A stretch of DNA of 64,000 nt, taken from CAZGHF01 sp964525595. GTDB lineage: Bacteria; Patescibacteriota; Minisyncoccia; UBA6257; GWB1-50-10. Location of the stretch: positions 15,082-79,081 of the forward strand of contig CAZGHF010000002.1 of the NCBI GenBank assembly GCA_964525595.1, read 5' to 3'. The notes under the pieces are model-generated. The model searched no databases. It was given only the letters and a program-made list of their open reading frames with translations, and was not told where the DNA came from. A program made the position numbers and the translations under genes. Positions 29,461 to 37,830 of the stretch are shown here, one piece after another (positions within the stretch are counted from its first letter, which is position 1; every line of letters starts with the position of its first letter).

Positions 29461-32247
29461 ATGACCCGAAGAAGTCTCACTCTGTATATTATCTACGGCC
29501 TGGTAGTACTCTTTGCTTTAATCGTCCTGCCCCGCCTTTTTCAACTGTTGACCGACTGGTACTGGTTTGGAGAAATTGGCTTTAGTAATATTTTTACCAC
29601 CATACTTTTTTCCAAGATTCTCCTGGGATTAGGAGTGGGCGTTCTGACCTTTTTTATTATCTACGGCAATCTTTGGCTTACCAGGCGGCTTGTTACGTCA
29701 AAGCCGCTGGTTATAAATGAAGGTGTACAAGGCGGAGTCATTAAGCTTAGAGAATTAGACGCGGGGAAATATATTGATAAAATCATTTTGCCCGTTTCAC
29801 TTGTACTCGGGCTTTTTACGGGTCTGGTTGGAGCAGGCAGTTGGGAGACGGTGCTGAAGTTTTTTAACGCAGTGCCCTTTAACACGTTCGATCCGATTTT
29901 TGGCCGCGATATTGGCTTTTACTTTTTTAGTTTGCCGTTTATTCAGTTTTTGGTCGGGCTTGGATTTTGGGTTATTATCGCTTCTTTCATAGGGGCTGCT
30001 GCAAGCTACGCCTTGCGGGGCGCCATTACAAGACAGTCGGTACCGGGCCTGCCTGCGCAGGCAGGCCTGCCTGTCGGCAAGGCAGGTGTGAGAGTATTGA
30101 AATCTTTATTTATGGAAAAGCCGGCCAAGGTCCATCTGTCAATTCTTGTCGCTCTTTTATTTGTTTTAACCAGTTTCAAGATTTATGCCATAAGAATTCC
30201 TTCTCTGCTCTACAACTCTACCGGGTCCTTTACCGGCGCCAGCTTTACCGATGTTAATGCCGTTTTGCCGTTCCTGAAGATATTTATGTTTGTTGCCATT
30301 ATCGCCGCCGTGCTGATAGTGATAAATATTTTTAAAACGAGCAACCGCTTAATTGTTATAGCTATCGGCATCTATGTCGCAACTTCTATTTTAGGCGGCT
30401 GGGCATACCCCTTCTTCCTGCAAAAACTCGTGGTTTTGCCAAATGAGCTGGTTAAGGAAACTCCTTACATAGAATATAATATTGCAGCTACGCAAAAAGC
30501 GTATGCTTTGGACACGGTGATAGAGCGTGACCTGACGGGTGAAGCCGCGCTGACCATGTCTGATATCAACAATAACCGCTCCACTATTAGAAATGTGCGG
30601 CTCTGGGACCGCAAACCCCTACTTGACACATTTGGTCAGCTTCAGGAAATCCGCACTTACTATGATTTTGTCTCCATTGATAACGACCGTTATGACTTAA
30701 ACGGCGACTATCGTCAGGTTTTGCTTTCCCCGAGAGAGCTTAACTCCGTGAGTCTCCCTCAGCGCACATTTATCAACGAGCGCTTGACCTTTACTCACGG
30801 CTTCGGGCTTACCTTAAGTCCGGTTAATGAAGTAACGCCGGAGGGTCTGCCAGTGCTGTTTTTAAAAGATCTGCCGCCTTCCTCCAGCATAAAATCGCTT
30901 GTAGTTAACAGGCCGGAAATATACTACGGAGAGTTGACCAGCGACTGGGTTGTGGTCAATACCAAAGCCCAAGAGTTTAATTACCCATCCGGCGAAGAAA
31001 ATGTCTTTGAAAATTATGAAGGACAGGGGGGCGTGAAGATTAAATCAATTTGGCGTAAAGCGCTGTTTGCCCTGGAATTCAGGTCATTAAAAACTTTTTT
31101 GTCCGACGACATAACGAATGAGTCAAGAATAATGTATTACCGCAATATTAAAGATAGAGTCAAGCGGGTATTGCCTTTTTTGAGTCTGGATGACGACCCT
31201 TATATGGTTGTTACTGAAGGAGGGGAGCTGAAATGGATTTATGATGCTTATACAACTTCAGATTATTATCCGTACGCCGAGCGGATGAATGACGCGTTTA
31301 GTTCTTTACCGGGGAAGGAAATCAATTACATAAGAAATTCGGTTAAGGTGGTGATTGACGCTTATGACGGCAAAATGACATTTTATATCGCAGATGAAGA
31401 TGACCCGATTATTAAAACCTACGCCAAGATTTTTGAGGACTCGTTTTTGCCGCTTGAACAAATGGATGAGGATTTGAGGGCTCATATCAGATACCCGGAA
31501 GATTTGTTTATTTACCAGACGGCACTTTACACGGTGTATCACATGGATGAGGCGCAGATTTTCTATAACAAAGAAGATCAGTGGCAGATTCCATTCATTG
31601 CAAGCAGCGCGCAGGCTGACCCAATGATGCGGCATATGATTATGAAACTGCCGGGCGAGAAGCAGGAAGAGTTTATTCTAATGATCCCGTTTACGCCTCG
31701 CGGCAAAGACAATCTCTCGGCCTGGATGGTGGCGCGCAATGACGGAGAATTTTATGGCCAGCTGGTGGTTTACCGTTTCCCCAAGCAAAAACTGGTCTTT
31801 GGGCCCAAGCAGATTACCAATCGTATCAATCAGGACACGGAAATTTCCCGGCAGATTTCTCTTTGGGATCAAAGAGGTTCTGAGGTAATCAGAGGAAATC
31901 TTTTGGTAATCCCGATTGAAAAGTCACTTATTTATGTTCAGCCTATTTATTTGCGGGCTGAAGGCGGCAGGATTCCGGAACTTAAAAGAGTGATTGTGGC
32001 TCACGAAAACCGCATTGCCATGGAAGAAACTCTGGACTTAGCTCTGGAGAGGGTGTTTGGCGGCCAAGTTATGGTGGGCAGAGAGGCGACTGCGGCAGTT
32101 CCGGACAAACCGGTAATCAGCCAGGATTTAATTCAGCAAGCTAAGGACCATTTTGATCGGGCTATGTCTGCCCAGCGCCGCGGCGACTGGGCTTTGTATG
32201 GTGAAGAAATTAGAAAGTTAGATGAGGTATTTGAGAGTGTGAGGTAG
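29461..32247 (+). CDS. UPF0182-family large membrane protein
   Basis: A 928-residue protein of the UPF0182/COG1615 family, with about seven N-terminal membrane spans (first about residues 7-27, last about 300-330) and a large extracytoplasmic part starting near YIEYNIAATQKAYAL. Family-like stretches include DIGFYFFSLPFIQFLVGL and the LWDRKPLLDTFGQLQEIRTY region. The C-terminus ends in a Glu/Arg helical tail. Function is unknown for the family. Residues about 195-212 (LPAQAGLPVGKAG) are encoded by an inserted palindromic repeat within a cytoplasmic loop. Confidence 0.85.
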   Translation: MTRRSLTLYIIYGLVVLFALIVLPRLFQLLTDWYWFGEIGFSNIFTTILFSKILLGLGVGVLTFFIIYGNLWLTRRLVTSKPLVINEGVQGGVIKLRELDAGKYIDKIILPVSLVLGLFTGLVGAGSWETVLKFFNAVPFNTFDPIFGRDIGFYFFSLPFIQFLVGLGFWVIIASFIGAAASYALRGAITRQSVPGLPAQAGLPVGKAGVRVLKSLFMEKPAKVHLSILVALLFVLTSFKIYAIRIPSLLYNSTGSFTGASFTDVNAVLPFLKIFMFVAIIAAVLIVINIFKTSNRLIVIAIGIYVATSILGGWAYPFFLQKLVVLPNELVKETPYIEYNIAATQKAYALDTVIERDLTGEAALTMSDINNNRSTIRNVRLWDRKPLLDTFGQLQEIRTYYDFVSIDNDRYDLNGDYRQVLLSPRELNSVSLPQRTFINERLTFTHGFGLTLSPVNEVTPEGLPVLFLKDLPPSSSIKSLVVNRPEIYYGELTSDWVVVNTKAQEFNYPSGEENVFENYEGQGGVKIKSIWRKALFALEFRSLKTFLSDDITNESRIMYYRNIKDRVKRVLPFLSLDDDPYMVVTEGGELKWIYDAYTTSDYYPYAERMNDAFSSLPGKEINYIRNSVKVVIDAYDGKMTFYIADEDDPIIKTYAKIFEDSFLPLEQMDEDLRAHIRYPEDLFIYQTALYTVYHMDEAQIFYNKEDQWQIPFIASSAQADPMMRHMIMKLPGEKQEEFILMIPFTPRGKDNLSAWMVARNDGEFYGQLVVYRFPKQKLVFGPKQITNRINQDTEISRQISLWDQRGSEVIRGNLLVIPIEKSLIYVQPIYLRAEGGRIPELKRVIVAHENRIAMEETLDLALERVFGGQVMVGREATAAVPDKPVISQDLIQQAKDHFDRAMSAQRRGDWALYGEEIRKLDEVFESVR
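30047..30086. repeat. palindromic repeat inserted in the UPF0182 gene
   Basis: A perfect 20-base palindrome (GCCTGCCTGC and mirror, 30047-30066) is followed by a second hairpin CCTGCCT/AGGCAGG (30066-30086). A similar CCTGCCT...AGGCGGG hairpin forms the 3' end of the AbrB-like gene near 16330. Confidence 0.75.
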
Positions 32248-32254
32248 TGAAATT

Positions 32255-32737
32255 ATGAAAAAGTCGCTTTCCCGGAAACAAGCCTATATTTGCGGGCCGC
32301 TCACCGAGCTTGATCTAGAGGAATTGCCGGCGGTGAAAAATTTCTGCGAAAAATTAGCCGATGTTTGTGAGAAGGTTCTTGGGGTTAGGGCGTTCGTTCC
32401 TCACGAACATTATGATCCAATCAAGTATGCTCACTACACCCCGTTGCAGATAGACGAAGTGGAAAGGCGGCAGGTTTGCAAAGAAACAAACCTGCTTGTT
32501 GTAGTGGCGGTTGCTCCTTCCTGGGGCGGCGGGATTGAAGTGGAAATGGCAAATGTTAACAAGATACCAGCGGTACTCCTTTGTGCCGAGAAAAAATTGA
32601 AAGATCGCAGAATTTCCCGCCTTTTACGGGGCAATCCGGCTTTCGTGGAACAGATTGTCTATAATGACGAGACGGACGCTTTAGAGAGGTTTTCCTCATT
32701 TCTCAAAAGCATAAAATCAACTAATAGCCGGAAATAA
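32255..32737 (+). CDS. nucleoside 2-deoxyribosyltransferase-like protein
   Basis: A 160-residue protein with the Nuc_deoxyrib_tr fold: N-terminal AYICGPLTELDLEELPAV, then FVPHEHYDPIKYAHYT, a DEVERRQVCKETNLLVVV strand with acidic residues, and SWGGGIEVEMANVNK in the position of the substrate-binding GTxxExG motif. Such enzymes exchange or hydrolyse bases on deoxynucleosides or nucleotides. The substrate is unknown. It starts 8 bases after the UPF0182 gene. Confidence 0.7.
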   Translation: MKKSLSRKQAYICGPLTELDLEELPAVKNFCEKLADVCEKVLGVRAFVPHEHYDPIKYAHYTPLQIDEVERRQVCKETNLLVVVAVAPSWGGGIEVEMANVNKIPAVLLCAEKKLKDRRISRLLRGNPAFVEQIVYNDETDALERFSSFLKSIKSTNSRK

Positions 32738-32766
32738 CCTCGTCCCCGCCGGCGGGAGGAGAGGTA

Positions 32767-32795
32767 TTGACATATAACGCATAAACCCGTACCCT
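32767..32795 (+). promoter_or_regulatory. promoter of the cold-shock gene
   Basis: TTGACA (32767-32772), 17 bases, TACCCT (32790-32795), leaving an untranslated leader of about 70 bases, a length often seen in cold-shock mRNAs. Confidence 0.55.
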
Positions 32796-32869
32796 CAAGG
32801 ATATTCAGAGAAGTAGAGAGGTGGTCGAGTTCTGCAACTGAAGTACAACATTAGACATAAAATTATATA

Positions 32870-33067
32870 ATGGAAGGTGTTATAAAGAGACTTACCGACA
32901 AAGGCTACGGTTTTATCGGCAGAGAAGGTGAAGAAAAAGACTTGTTTTTTCACTCTAACAGTCTGGTTGGAACAGATTTCAACAGCTTGAGAGAGGGAGA
33001 TAAGGTCAAGTTTGAAGTTGAGCAGTCTGAGAAAGGCCCGAATGCCGTAAGTGTCGAAAAGCTATAA
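32870..33067 (+). CDS. cold-shock domain protein
   Basis: A 65-residue single OB-fold nucleic-acid chaperone. RNP1 is KGYGFIGREG and RNP2 DLFFHSNSL, and the fold ends with GPNAVSVEKL. It would bind single-stranded RNA or DNA and melt mRNA structure. It stands alone between a promoter and a terminator. No ribosome site is evident right before the ATG, so leader structure may control translation. Confidence 0.92.
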   Translation: MEGVIKRLTDKGYGFIGREGEEKDLFFHSNSLVGTDFNSLREGDKVKFEVEQSEKGPNAVSVEKL

Positions 33068-33090
33068 GCTTTTAAAGTAAGAAACCAAAA

Positions 33091-33113
33091 AGCCCCGATT
33101 CGGGGCTTTTTTG
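33091..33113 (+). terminator. terminator after the cold-shock gene
   Basis: AGCCCCG/CGGGGCT with a 3-base loop, followed by TTTTTT. Confidence 0.9.
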
Positions 33114-33126
33114 GTAGAATAAACCT

Positions 33127-33405
33127 ATGGCCATTATCAAGAAGAAAATCTGGAAAGAGTATTTTGATCTTGTTGCCTCCGGCAAAAAGAAAGTGGAACT
33201 GCGCCTGGCTGATTTCGACGTTCAAGAAGGGGACACGCTGATTTTGGAAGAGTGGGATAAAGACAAAAAAGAATACACCGGCCGGACGGTTAAGGTCACG
33301 GCCACCTATGTTTTAAAAACGAAAGACGTCACTTTTTGGTCCAAGGAAGATATTGATAAGTACGGATTTCAAATTATTCAGATAGAGCGAGAACCTCCTC
33401 AATAA
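33127..33405 (+). CDS. ASCH/DUF3850-like RNA-binding domain protein
   Basis: A 92-residue beta-barrel protein of the ASCH (ASC-1 homology) type: KKIWKEYFDLVASGKKKVELRL, DFDVQEGDTLILEEWD, then GRTVKVTATYVL. ASCH domains are related to PUA and expected to bind RNA or modified bases. The target here is not known. A TAGAAT box precedes the start. Confidence 0.75.
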   Translation: MAIIKKKIWKEYFDLVASGKKKVELRLADFDVQEGDTLILEEWDKDKKEYTGRTVKVTATYVLKTKDVTFWSKEDIDKYGFQIIQIEREPPQ

Positions 33406-33438
33406 ACACTCTTTAAGAGGGTGTGATAGAATTTAATC

Positions 33439-33837
33439 ATGAAAGGTTATATCGGAGACATTGAAAAAGAAACGACGGAAAACGAAAACTTCCGCAAGGT
33501 TTTATATACGGGGAAGTTTAGTCAGCTCGTGGTGATGAGCTTGAAACCCGGCGAGGATATCGGTGAGGAAGTTCACGACGACACTGACCAGTTTCTCCGC
33601 GTGGAGGAGGGCGAAGGAAAGTTGATTTTGGACGGCGTGGAGCACATTATTGCCGACGACTACGCTGTGGTGGTTCCGGCCGGAGCCAAGCACAATATTT
33701 TGAACACCTCGGCCGATAAACCAATGAAGCTCTACACTATTTATTCGCCGTCCCACCATCGCGACGGAATTATTCACAAAACCAAAGAAGAAGCGATGAG
33801 TGATGATGAGCACTTTGACGGTAAGACTACGGAGTAG
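33439..33837 (+). CDS. cupin-2 domain protein
   Basis: A 132-residue small beta-barrel. The first cupin motif is represented by GEDIGEEVHDDTDQFLRVEEGEG and the second by AVVVPAGAKHNILNTSADKP. His and Glu residues could bind a metal. The substrate is unknown. It ends 8 bases before the redoxin gene, so the two are probably co-transcribed and might share an oxidative-stress role. Confidence 0.85.
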   Translation: MKGYIGDIEKETTENENFRKVLYTGKFSQLVVMSLKPGEDIGEEVHDDTDQFLRVEEGEGKLILDGVEHIIADDYAVVVPAGAKHNILNTSADKPMKLYTIYSPSHHRDGIIHKTKEEAMSDDEHFDGKTTE

Positions 33838-33845
33838 ATAAGAAA

Positions 33846-34406
33846 ATGACTCTTACCAAATCTTTTGACAAGCTGAAAAAAGGCGACGAGGCGCCGGGTT
33901 TTTCGCTGAAGGGCGCCGGCGGCAGGACTTACGCTATTACTGATTTTGCCGGGAAAGAGGGAATGCTCGTAATATTTATGTGCAATCACTGCCCGTACGT
34001 GATAACGAAAATTGAGGCAATGAAAAAGCTTTATGAGAGGTGGGGAGACAAGATTGCCATCGTAGGGATAAACAGCAATGACCCCGATTATCCGGGTGAG
34101 GGAATGGAAAACATGAAAAAATTCGTGAAAGAGAGCGGTATTTCTTTTCCGTATCTTATGGATAAAACGCAGGAGGTAGCTAAAGCGTACGGGGCAACCT
34201 GCACCCCGGACCCATTTTTATTCGATAAAGAGCAACGCCTGGTATTTCACGGAAGAATCAATGATGAAATGGAGCCGGGTCAGAAAGTGAAGGAAAACAC
34301 AATGGACGAAAACATAGAAAAACTTATTGCCGGTGAGGAAATTGACGGAAACGGGAAATATTCCATGGGCTGTTCAATTAAATGGATTAAAAGGTCGGCG
34401 GATTAG
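33846..34406 (+). CDS. thioredoxin-fold redoxin (AhpC/TSA-like)
   Basis: A 186-residue cytoplasmic thiol protein. The active site is MCNHCPYV with C46 and C49, and the fold continues with VGINSNDPDYPGEGMENM, FPYLMDKTQEVAKAYGATCTPDPFLF and a second Cys near the cis-Pro. This is the thioredoxin-like family typical of stand-alone peroxide-detoxifying or disulfide-reducing proteins. There is no signal peptide. It follows the cupin gene. Confidence 0.85.
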   Translation: MTLTKSFDKLKKGDEAPGFSLKGAGGRTYAITDFAGKEGMLVIFMCNHCPYVITKIEAMKKLYERWGDKIAIVGINSNDPDYPGEGMENMKKFVKESGISFPYLMDKTQEVAKAYGATCTPDPFLFDKEQRLVFHGRINDEMEPGQKVKENTMDENIEKLIAGEEIDGNGKYSMGCSIKWIKRSAD

Positions 34407-34430
34407 ATTAAAAGAAATTTATAATTATTT

Positions 34431-34658
34431 ATGTATTGGGGATTTAACGGTCCTTGGGATGGTTGGTTTTGGGGATTCGGTGGGTTACTTTTTGCAGTGC
34501 TTATTGTTTGGAGTCTTGTCTGGAAGGGGTTGGCTCTCTGGAGAGCTGCAAAGCACAGCCACAAAGTTTGGTTTATTGCCTTTCTTCTTATAAACACGGC
34601 CGGCATTTTGGAGATTCTTTACATTTACTTTTTCAGCAAGAAAAAGTGGGCTAAGTGA
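34431..34658 (+). CDS. DUF5652-like small membrane protein
   Basis: A 75-residue protein with two membrane spans (FGGLLFAVLIVWSLVWKGLA and WFIAFLLINTAGILEILYIY) and an aromatic N-terminus (MYWGFNGPWDGWFW). The pattern WKGLALWRAAK plus KVWFIAFLLINT matches DUF5652, a family I associate with candidate-phyla bacteria. Function unknown. Confidence 0.7.
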   Translation: MYWGFNGPWDGWFWGFGGLLFAVLIVWSLVWKGLALWRAAKHSHKVWFIAFLLINTAGILEILYIYFFSKKKWAK

Positions 34659-34678
34659 CCGGGGTTAGTGTATGCCGG

Positions 34679-36434
34679 TTATAATTTGTAAATGAATATT
34701 GAAGTGCCGGCGCGGGCGTAGGGTTCAACGTTCCGGAGGAAAGAGTATTCATCTTCGGGTTTGCGGTCGAGATCTTCGTCAATTTTGGCGTGGGCGCCCT
34801 GAAGAGTGTTGGCGGATACGGCGAGCCAATTGATGCCGATGTCTTTCGGGTTGCCGCGGGCCGACCACCAACCCTCAGTTATGTCCTTGCCAAGGTGATA
34901 TTGGGGACTGCCGCCGCCAAAGTAATCAACGGCAATTTTATCTATTCCTTTCTCGTCAGTGAATTTTTTCAGGAATTTCAGGTCCTGACCCCAATCGTAG
35001 TTCGAGTCGGTAACATGGCGATAGCCGTTTTTGGTTCCCCCGCCGAACTCATTGAAGTAAGAGAGGAAATGCGGAGAAACAAAGGCAGTTTCCACGAGAA
35101 ACCAGACAAGGAGAATTCCCAGGAAAAGGGATTTGCCCTTCGTCGCCCTGGCCGAGTACCAGGATTTTATGGCGCCGGCCGAGAGTATGTAAATAAAAGG
35201 AATGGTAGGCAGAAGATGCCGGACACCGATGTTTAATGAGCTCTGGATGCTGTAGGCCCAATAGATAACGACGAAGAGAAGCATTGCAAATTCGGGAAAG
35301 TGAGTACCGAGATAATCGGTAAGAATTTTAAATTTTGAATTACGAATTTTGAATGTTTTTGCGATTCGCCACGAACCGAGGGCGAGAGCGAGAAAAATCA
35401 GGATTAGCGAAGGAATGGGTTCTTTGAGAAGAAAGACGACAGGGAAATAGTACCACCAGCCTTGGGCGGAGAGCTCGCCCAAGAAGTAAGCGGTGTTGCC
35501 GCCGGCGGCGCGCTGTAAAATCATCAGAAGCCCGAAAAGGTACTGGCCGATGGGCCGGAGAACCGGGTTCTCAATAAGCCAGAAGTTAAAGTTCATAAGC
35601 CACTGCGGGTCGGAGCCGCCGAGGATGGCGGTTGCGTCAGTGAGCTGTTTCTCAGCCGGGTAGTTTAAGGTAAAGATGAAATAGACGGCGTAAATAACAA
35701 TAAGAGCGATTAGAAATATCCCGACTAAGCCCCGCAGGTATTTGAAAAAGTTTTTGCGGGCAAAAAATATAAAATAAATAATCGCAAGAAGGATGAAGTA
35801 GGGAATNNNNNNNNNNCTTGGCAAGGAGAGCGATGCTCAGAGCAAAACCGGCTAGGATAATCGTGCTTGCTTTCGGTCTTGCAAGGAATTTAGTAAAACC
35901 AAAGACGGCAAAAAGAACTCCCAGGGCGGCGCCGATGTCGGTTGTAACGTAGTGGCCGTGGGCAAGGACGATGGGCGAGAGACCAAAAAGAAAAGTAGGC
36001 AAAAGGGCCCACCAGTTACCCAAAAGTTCCCGTGACCAGATAAATATGAGGATTGTCGTAAGGAGAGTGAGAATTATCGGGAAGATTCTGGAATTGGTAA
36101 CGATTTGGTCGGCGTCGTTGCTTACGCCATAGAAAAACTGGTTGCCGACTTCCCACTGGCCGTTTACATCATCAGTCCAGGCCGGGTAACTTGCGGGGAA
36201 GTTCAGGTTCATAAAGGTAAGGGGAATTGCCGAGAGAGCTTTTACAAGCGGCGGGTGTTCCGGGTTTAAGCGATAATCAAGATAATTCACATAGCCGTAA
36301 CCGGCCGGGATGTGGGCGGTCTCGTCAAAAATGGCGGTCTCGACTTTAGCGGCGTTCCACATTAGGGAGCCGGCGACAATAAGGATGATTATTAGGAGGA
36401 GGGGTTGGATTATTTTTGCGGATTTGATTGTCAT
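34679..36434 (-). CDS. GT39-type membrane glycosyltransferase, split by a scaffold gap
   Basis: The N-terminal half (36434 leftwards to the Ns) has the dolichyl-phosphate-mannose-type start: a span, then IFDETAHIPAGYGYVNY with the catalytic-type DE, and NPEHPPLVKAL. The C-terminal half (34679-35806) has more spans and the tail IDKIAVDYFGGGSPQYHLG. The frames on the two sides differ because the run of ten Ns does not represent the true gap length. It is one gene of roughly 580 residues with about ten spans. It would transfer a sugar from a polyprenyl-phosphate donor to proteins or lipids outside the membrane. Confidence 0.8.
35807..35816. other. scaffold gap (ten Ns)
   Basis: Ten Ns interrupt the glycosyltransferase gene. 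The count is a placeholder, since the reading frames do not join across it. Confidence 0.98.
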
Positions 36435-36463
36435 TCTTTAATGTTATAATTATAACGTAAATC

Positions 36464-37237
36464 ATGGATTATAAATCAAAAGAAGGATTCACTTTGGTGG
36501 AGGTTTTAATTTACACGGTGATTTTTGCGGTGAGCGCCGTTTTTTTGGTGGGAATTCTCACCGCCATTACCCGGGTTCAGAGCCGGCAGTCCTCGGTGAA
36601 CGAAGTAAATGCTCAAATTTCTTTTGTCGACAAGACTATTCAGCGTCTGGTTCGGGAAGCAAGTCTGGTTGATATGACGGCCGGGGAGGCGACGACGACC
36701 TTAACTTTGCGGATGGCTTCATCCACCCTTGACCCAACTCTCATTTACGTTGATGCGTCAAACACCGCCATTTACTTCCAGGAGGGGAACAGTACAGTCT
36801 GGGCTTTGACCGATTCCAACGTGACGGTGAACAACTTTTTGGTGACGAAGTACGAAAATCCCGGCGGGCCAACCATCGTTCAGGTTGATTTGACGCTTGA
36901 GTATAATGCGACCGGTCCTCAATCCCAGGCGGTGCGGACTCTGCGGACGGCGGTGGCCAAGATTTCGGCGGCCACTTTTGACTCAAGTATTCTCCCGAAC
37001 TCTAACGATTCTTACGATATCGGAAATTCAGCCAATAACTGGAAAGATGCCCATTTCTCGGGAAATATCGGCATCGGAACGGGGCCGGTCTCCGGCGTGA
37101 AGATTAAATCAAACGGTGACATTGGTTTTGCCAGTTCCTCAGCCGGAATCATCTTTGTTGCTCCCGGCGGTTCCTGTTTTCACTTGAAGCTTAGTGATTC
37201 TGGAAACATCGCAACGAGTACCATCGCCTGTCCTTAG
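36464..37237 (+). CDS. type IV pseudopilin-like protein with a beta-rich tail
   Basis: The N-terminus has the prepilin peptidase signature (KEGFTLVEVLIYTVIFAV; Gly before Phe-Thr, Glu at +5), followed by the pilin helix to about residue 50. The middle is a polar beta region. Residues about 180-257 repeat short Gly/Asn turns (SYDIGNSANNWKDAHFSGNI, GIGTGPVSG), like tail-fibre or adhesin tips. It is likely exported and assembled as a minor pilin or competence-type pseudopilin. No pilus assembly genes are in view. Confidence 0.8.
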   Translation: MDYKSKEGFTLVEVLIYTVIFAVSAVFLVGILTAITRVQSRQSSVNEVNAQISFVDKTIQRLVREASLVDMTAGEATTTLTLRMASSTLDPTLIYVDASNTAIYFQEGNSTVWALTDSNVTVNNFLVTKYENPGGPTIVQVDLTLEYNATGPQSQAVRTLRTAVAKISAATFDSSILPNSNDSYDIGNSANNWKDAHFSGNIGIGTGPVSGVKIKSNGDIGFASSSAGIIFVAPGGSCFHLKLSDSGNIATSTIACP

Positions 37238-37309
37238 GAAGCGAACCTGTGTGAGTTTTTAACGTCGTTTAGCGCGCTGTTTAACTTCGTTTGGTTTCTG
37301 CTTTAAAAC

Positions 37310-37338
37310 TTGACACAAGCGGGCGATAAAACTATAAT
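37310..37338 (+). promoter_or_regulatory. consensus promoter of the grpE-dnaK-dnaJ run
   Basis: Perfect TTGACA (37310-37315), 17 bases, perfect TATAAT (37333-37338), 24 bases before grpE. I see no CIRCE inverted repeat. Confidence 0.85.
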
Positions 37339-37361
37339 TTTCATTCCAGAAAAAGAGTTTT

Positions 37362-37819
37362 ATGGAGAAAAAAGACAAAGAACTTCGTAAGTGCAAAAAG
37401 GAACGCGAAGAGTATTTAGACGGTTGGAAGCGGACTAAAGCTGATTTTATTAATTACAAGAAGGAGGAAGTCAAGCGGTTCCGGGAGTTTGCGAAGTTGA
37501 GTAACGAAGCGCTCGTTTTGGAACTGATAACGGTTTTGGACAGTTTTAATTTGGGTCTCGCGGTTCTCGAAGATAAGCCGGCTCAAAAAGGGATGCTTCA
37601 ATCAAGAGCCAGTTTGAGGAAATTTTGAAAAAATACGGATTGGAGAAAATCGTCGCCAAACCCGGTGACGACTTTGACCCCAGTTATCACGAAGGACTGG
37701 GAGAAGTGAAATCCAGAGAAAAACCAGGAACGATTGCCGAAGAAGTTGAGAAAGGCTATGCCTTAAATGGCAAGGTGATAAGACCGGCAAGAGTCAATTT
37801 GTCGAAAAGGCGGAATTAA
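37362..37819 (+). pseudogene. grpE: grpE, nucleotide-exchange factor of DnaK, with a one-base frameshift
   Basis: The first frame (37362-37628) gives the GrpE coiled coil and KADFINYKKEEVKRFREFAK. The second (to 37819) gives KKYGLEKIVAKPGDDFDPSYHEG and [21 protein letters not shown], the beta domain. Reading backwards in the second frame gives KSQFEEILKKYGLEKI, so the break lies near 37598-37602 (CTTCAATCAAGAG), as if one base were lost. Together the parts make a normal, short GrpE. Because dnaK and dnaJ are intact, a consensus error is more likely than real loss. Confidence 0.85.
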
Positions 37820-37830
37820 CAAATAACAAT

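Noticed and set aside
30047..30086. Insertion-sequence end in the UPF0182 gene
   Set aside because: No transposase, no target duplication, and the frame is kept. A palindromic repeat explains it better.
32811..32860. tRNA-like stretch (GAGAGGTGGTCGAGT) before the cold-shock gene
   Set aside because: Only the 5' part resembles a Ser/Leu tRNA. There is no anticodon stem, T arm or acceptor pairing, so it is treated as leader sequence.
35652..35824. Two overlapping membrane-protein genes at the N run
   Set aside because: Both are halves of one glycosyltransferase. The overlap is an artefact of the placeholder gap length.
37238..37361. CIRCE (HrcA) operator before grpE
   Set aside because: No TTAGCACTC-N9-GAGTGCTAA inverted repeat is present. 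Only a consensus housekeeping promoter is seen.
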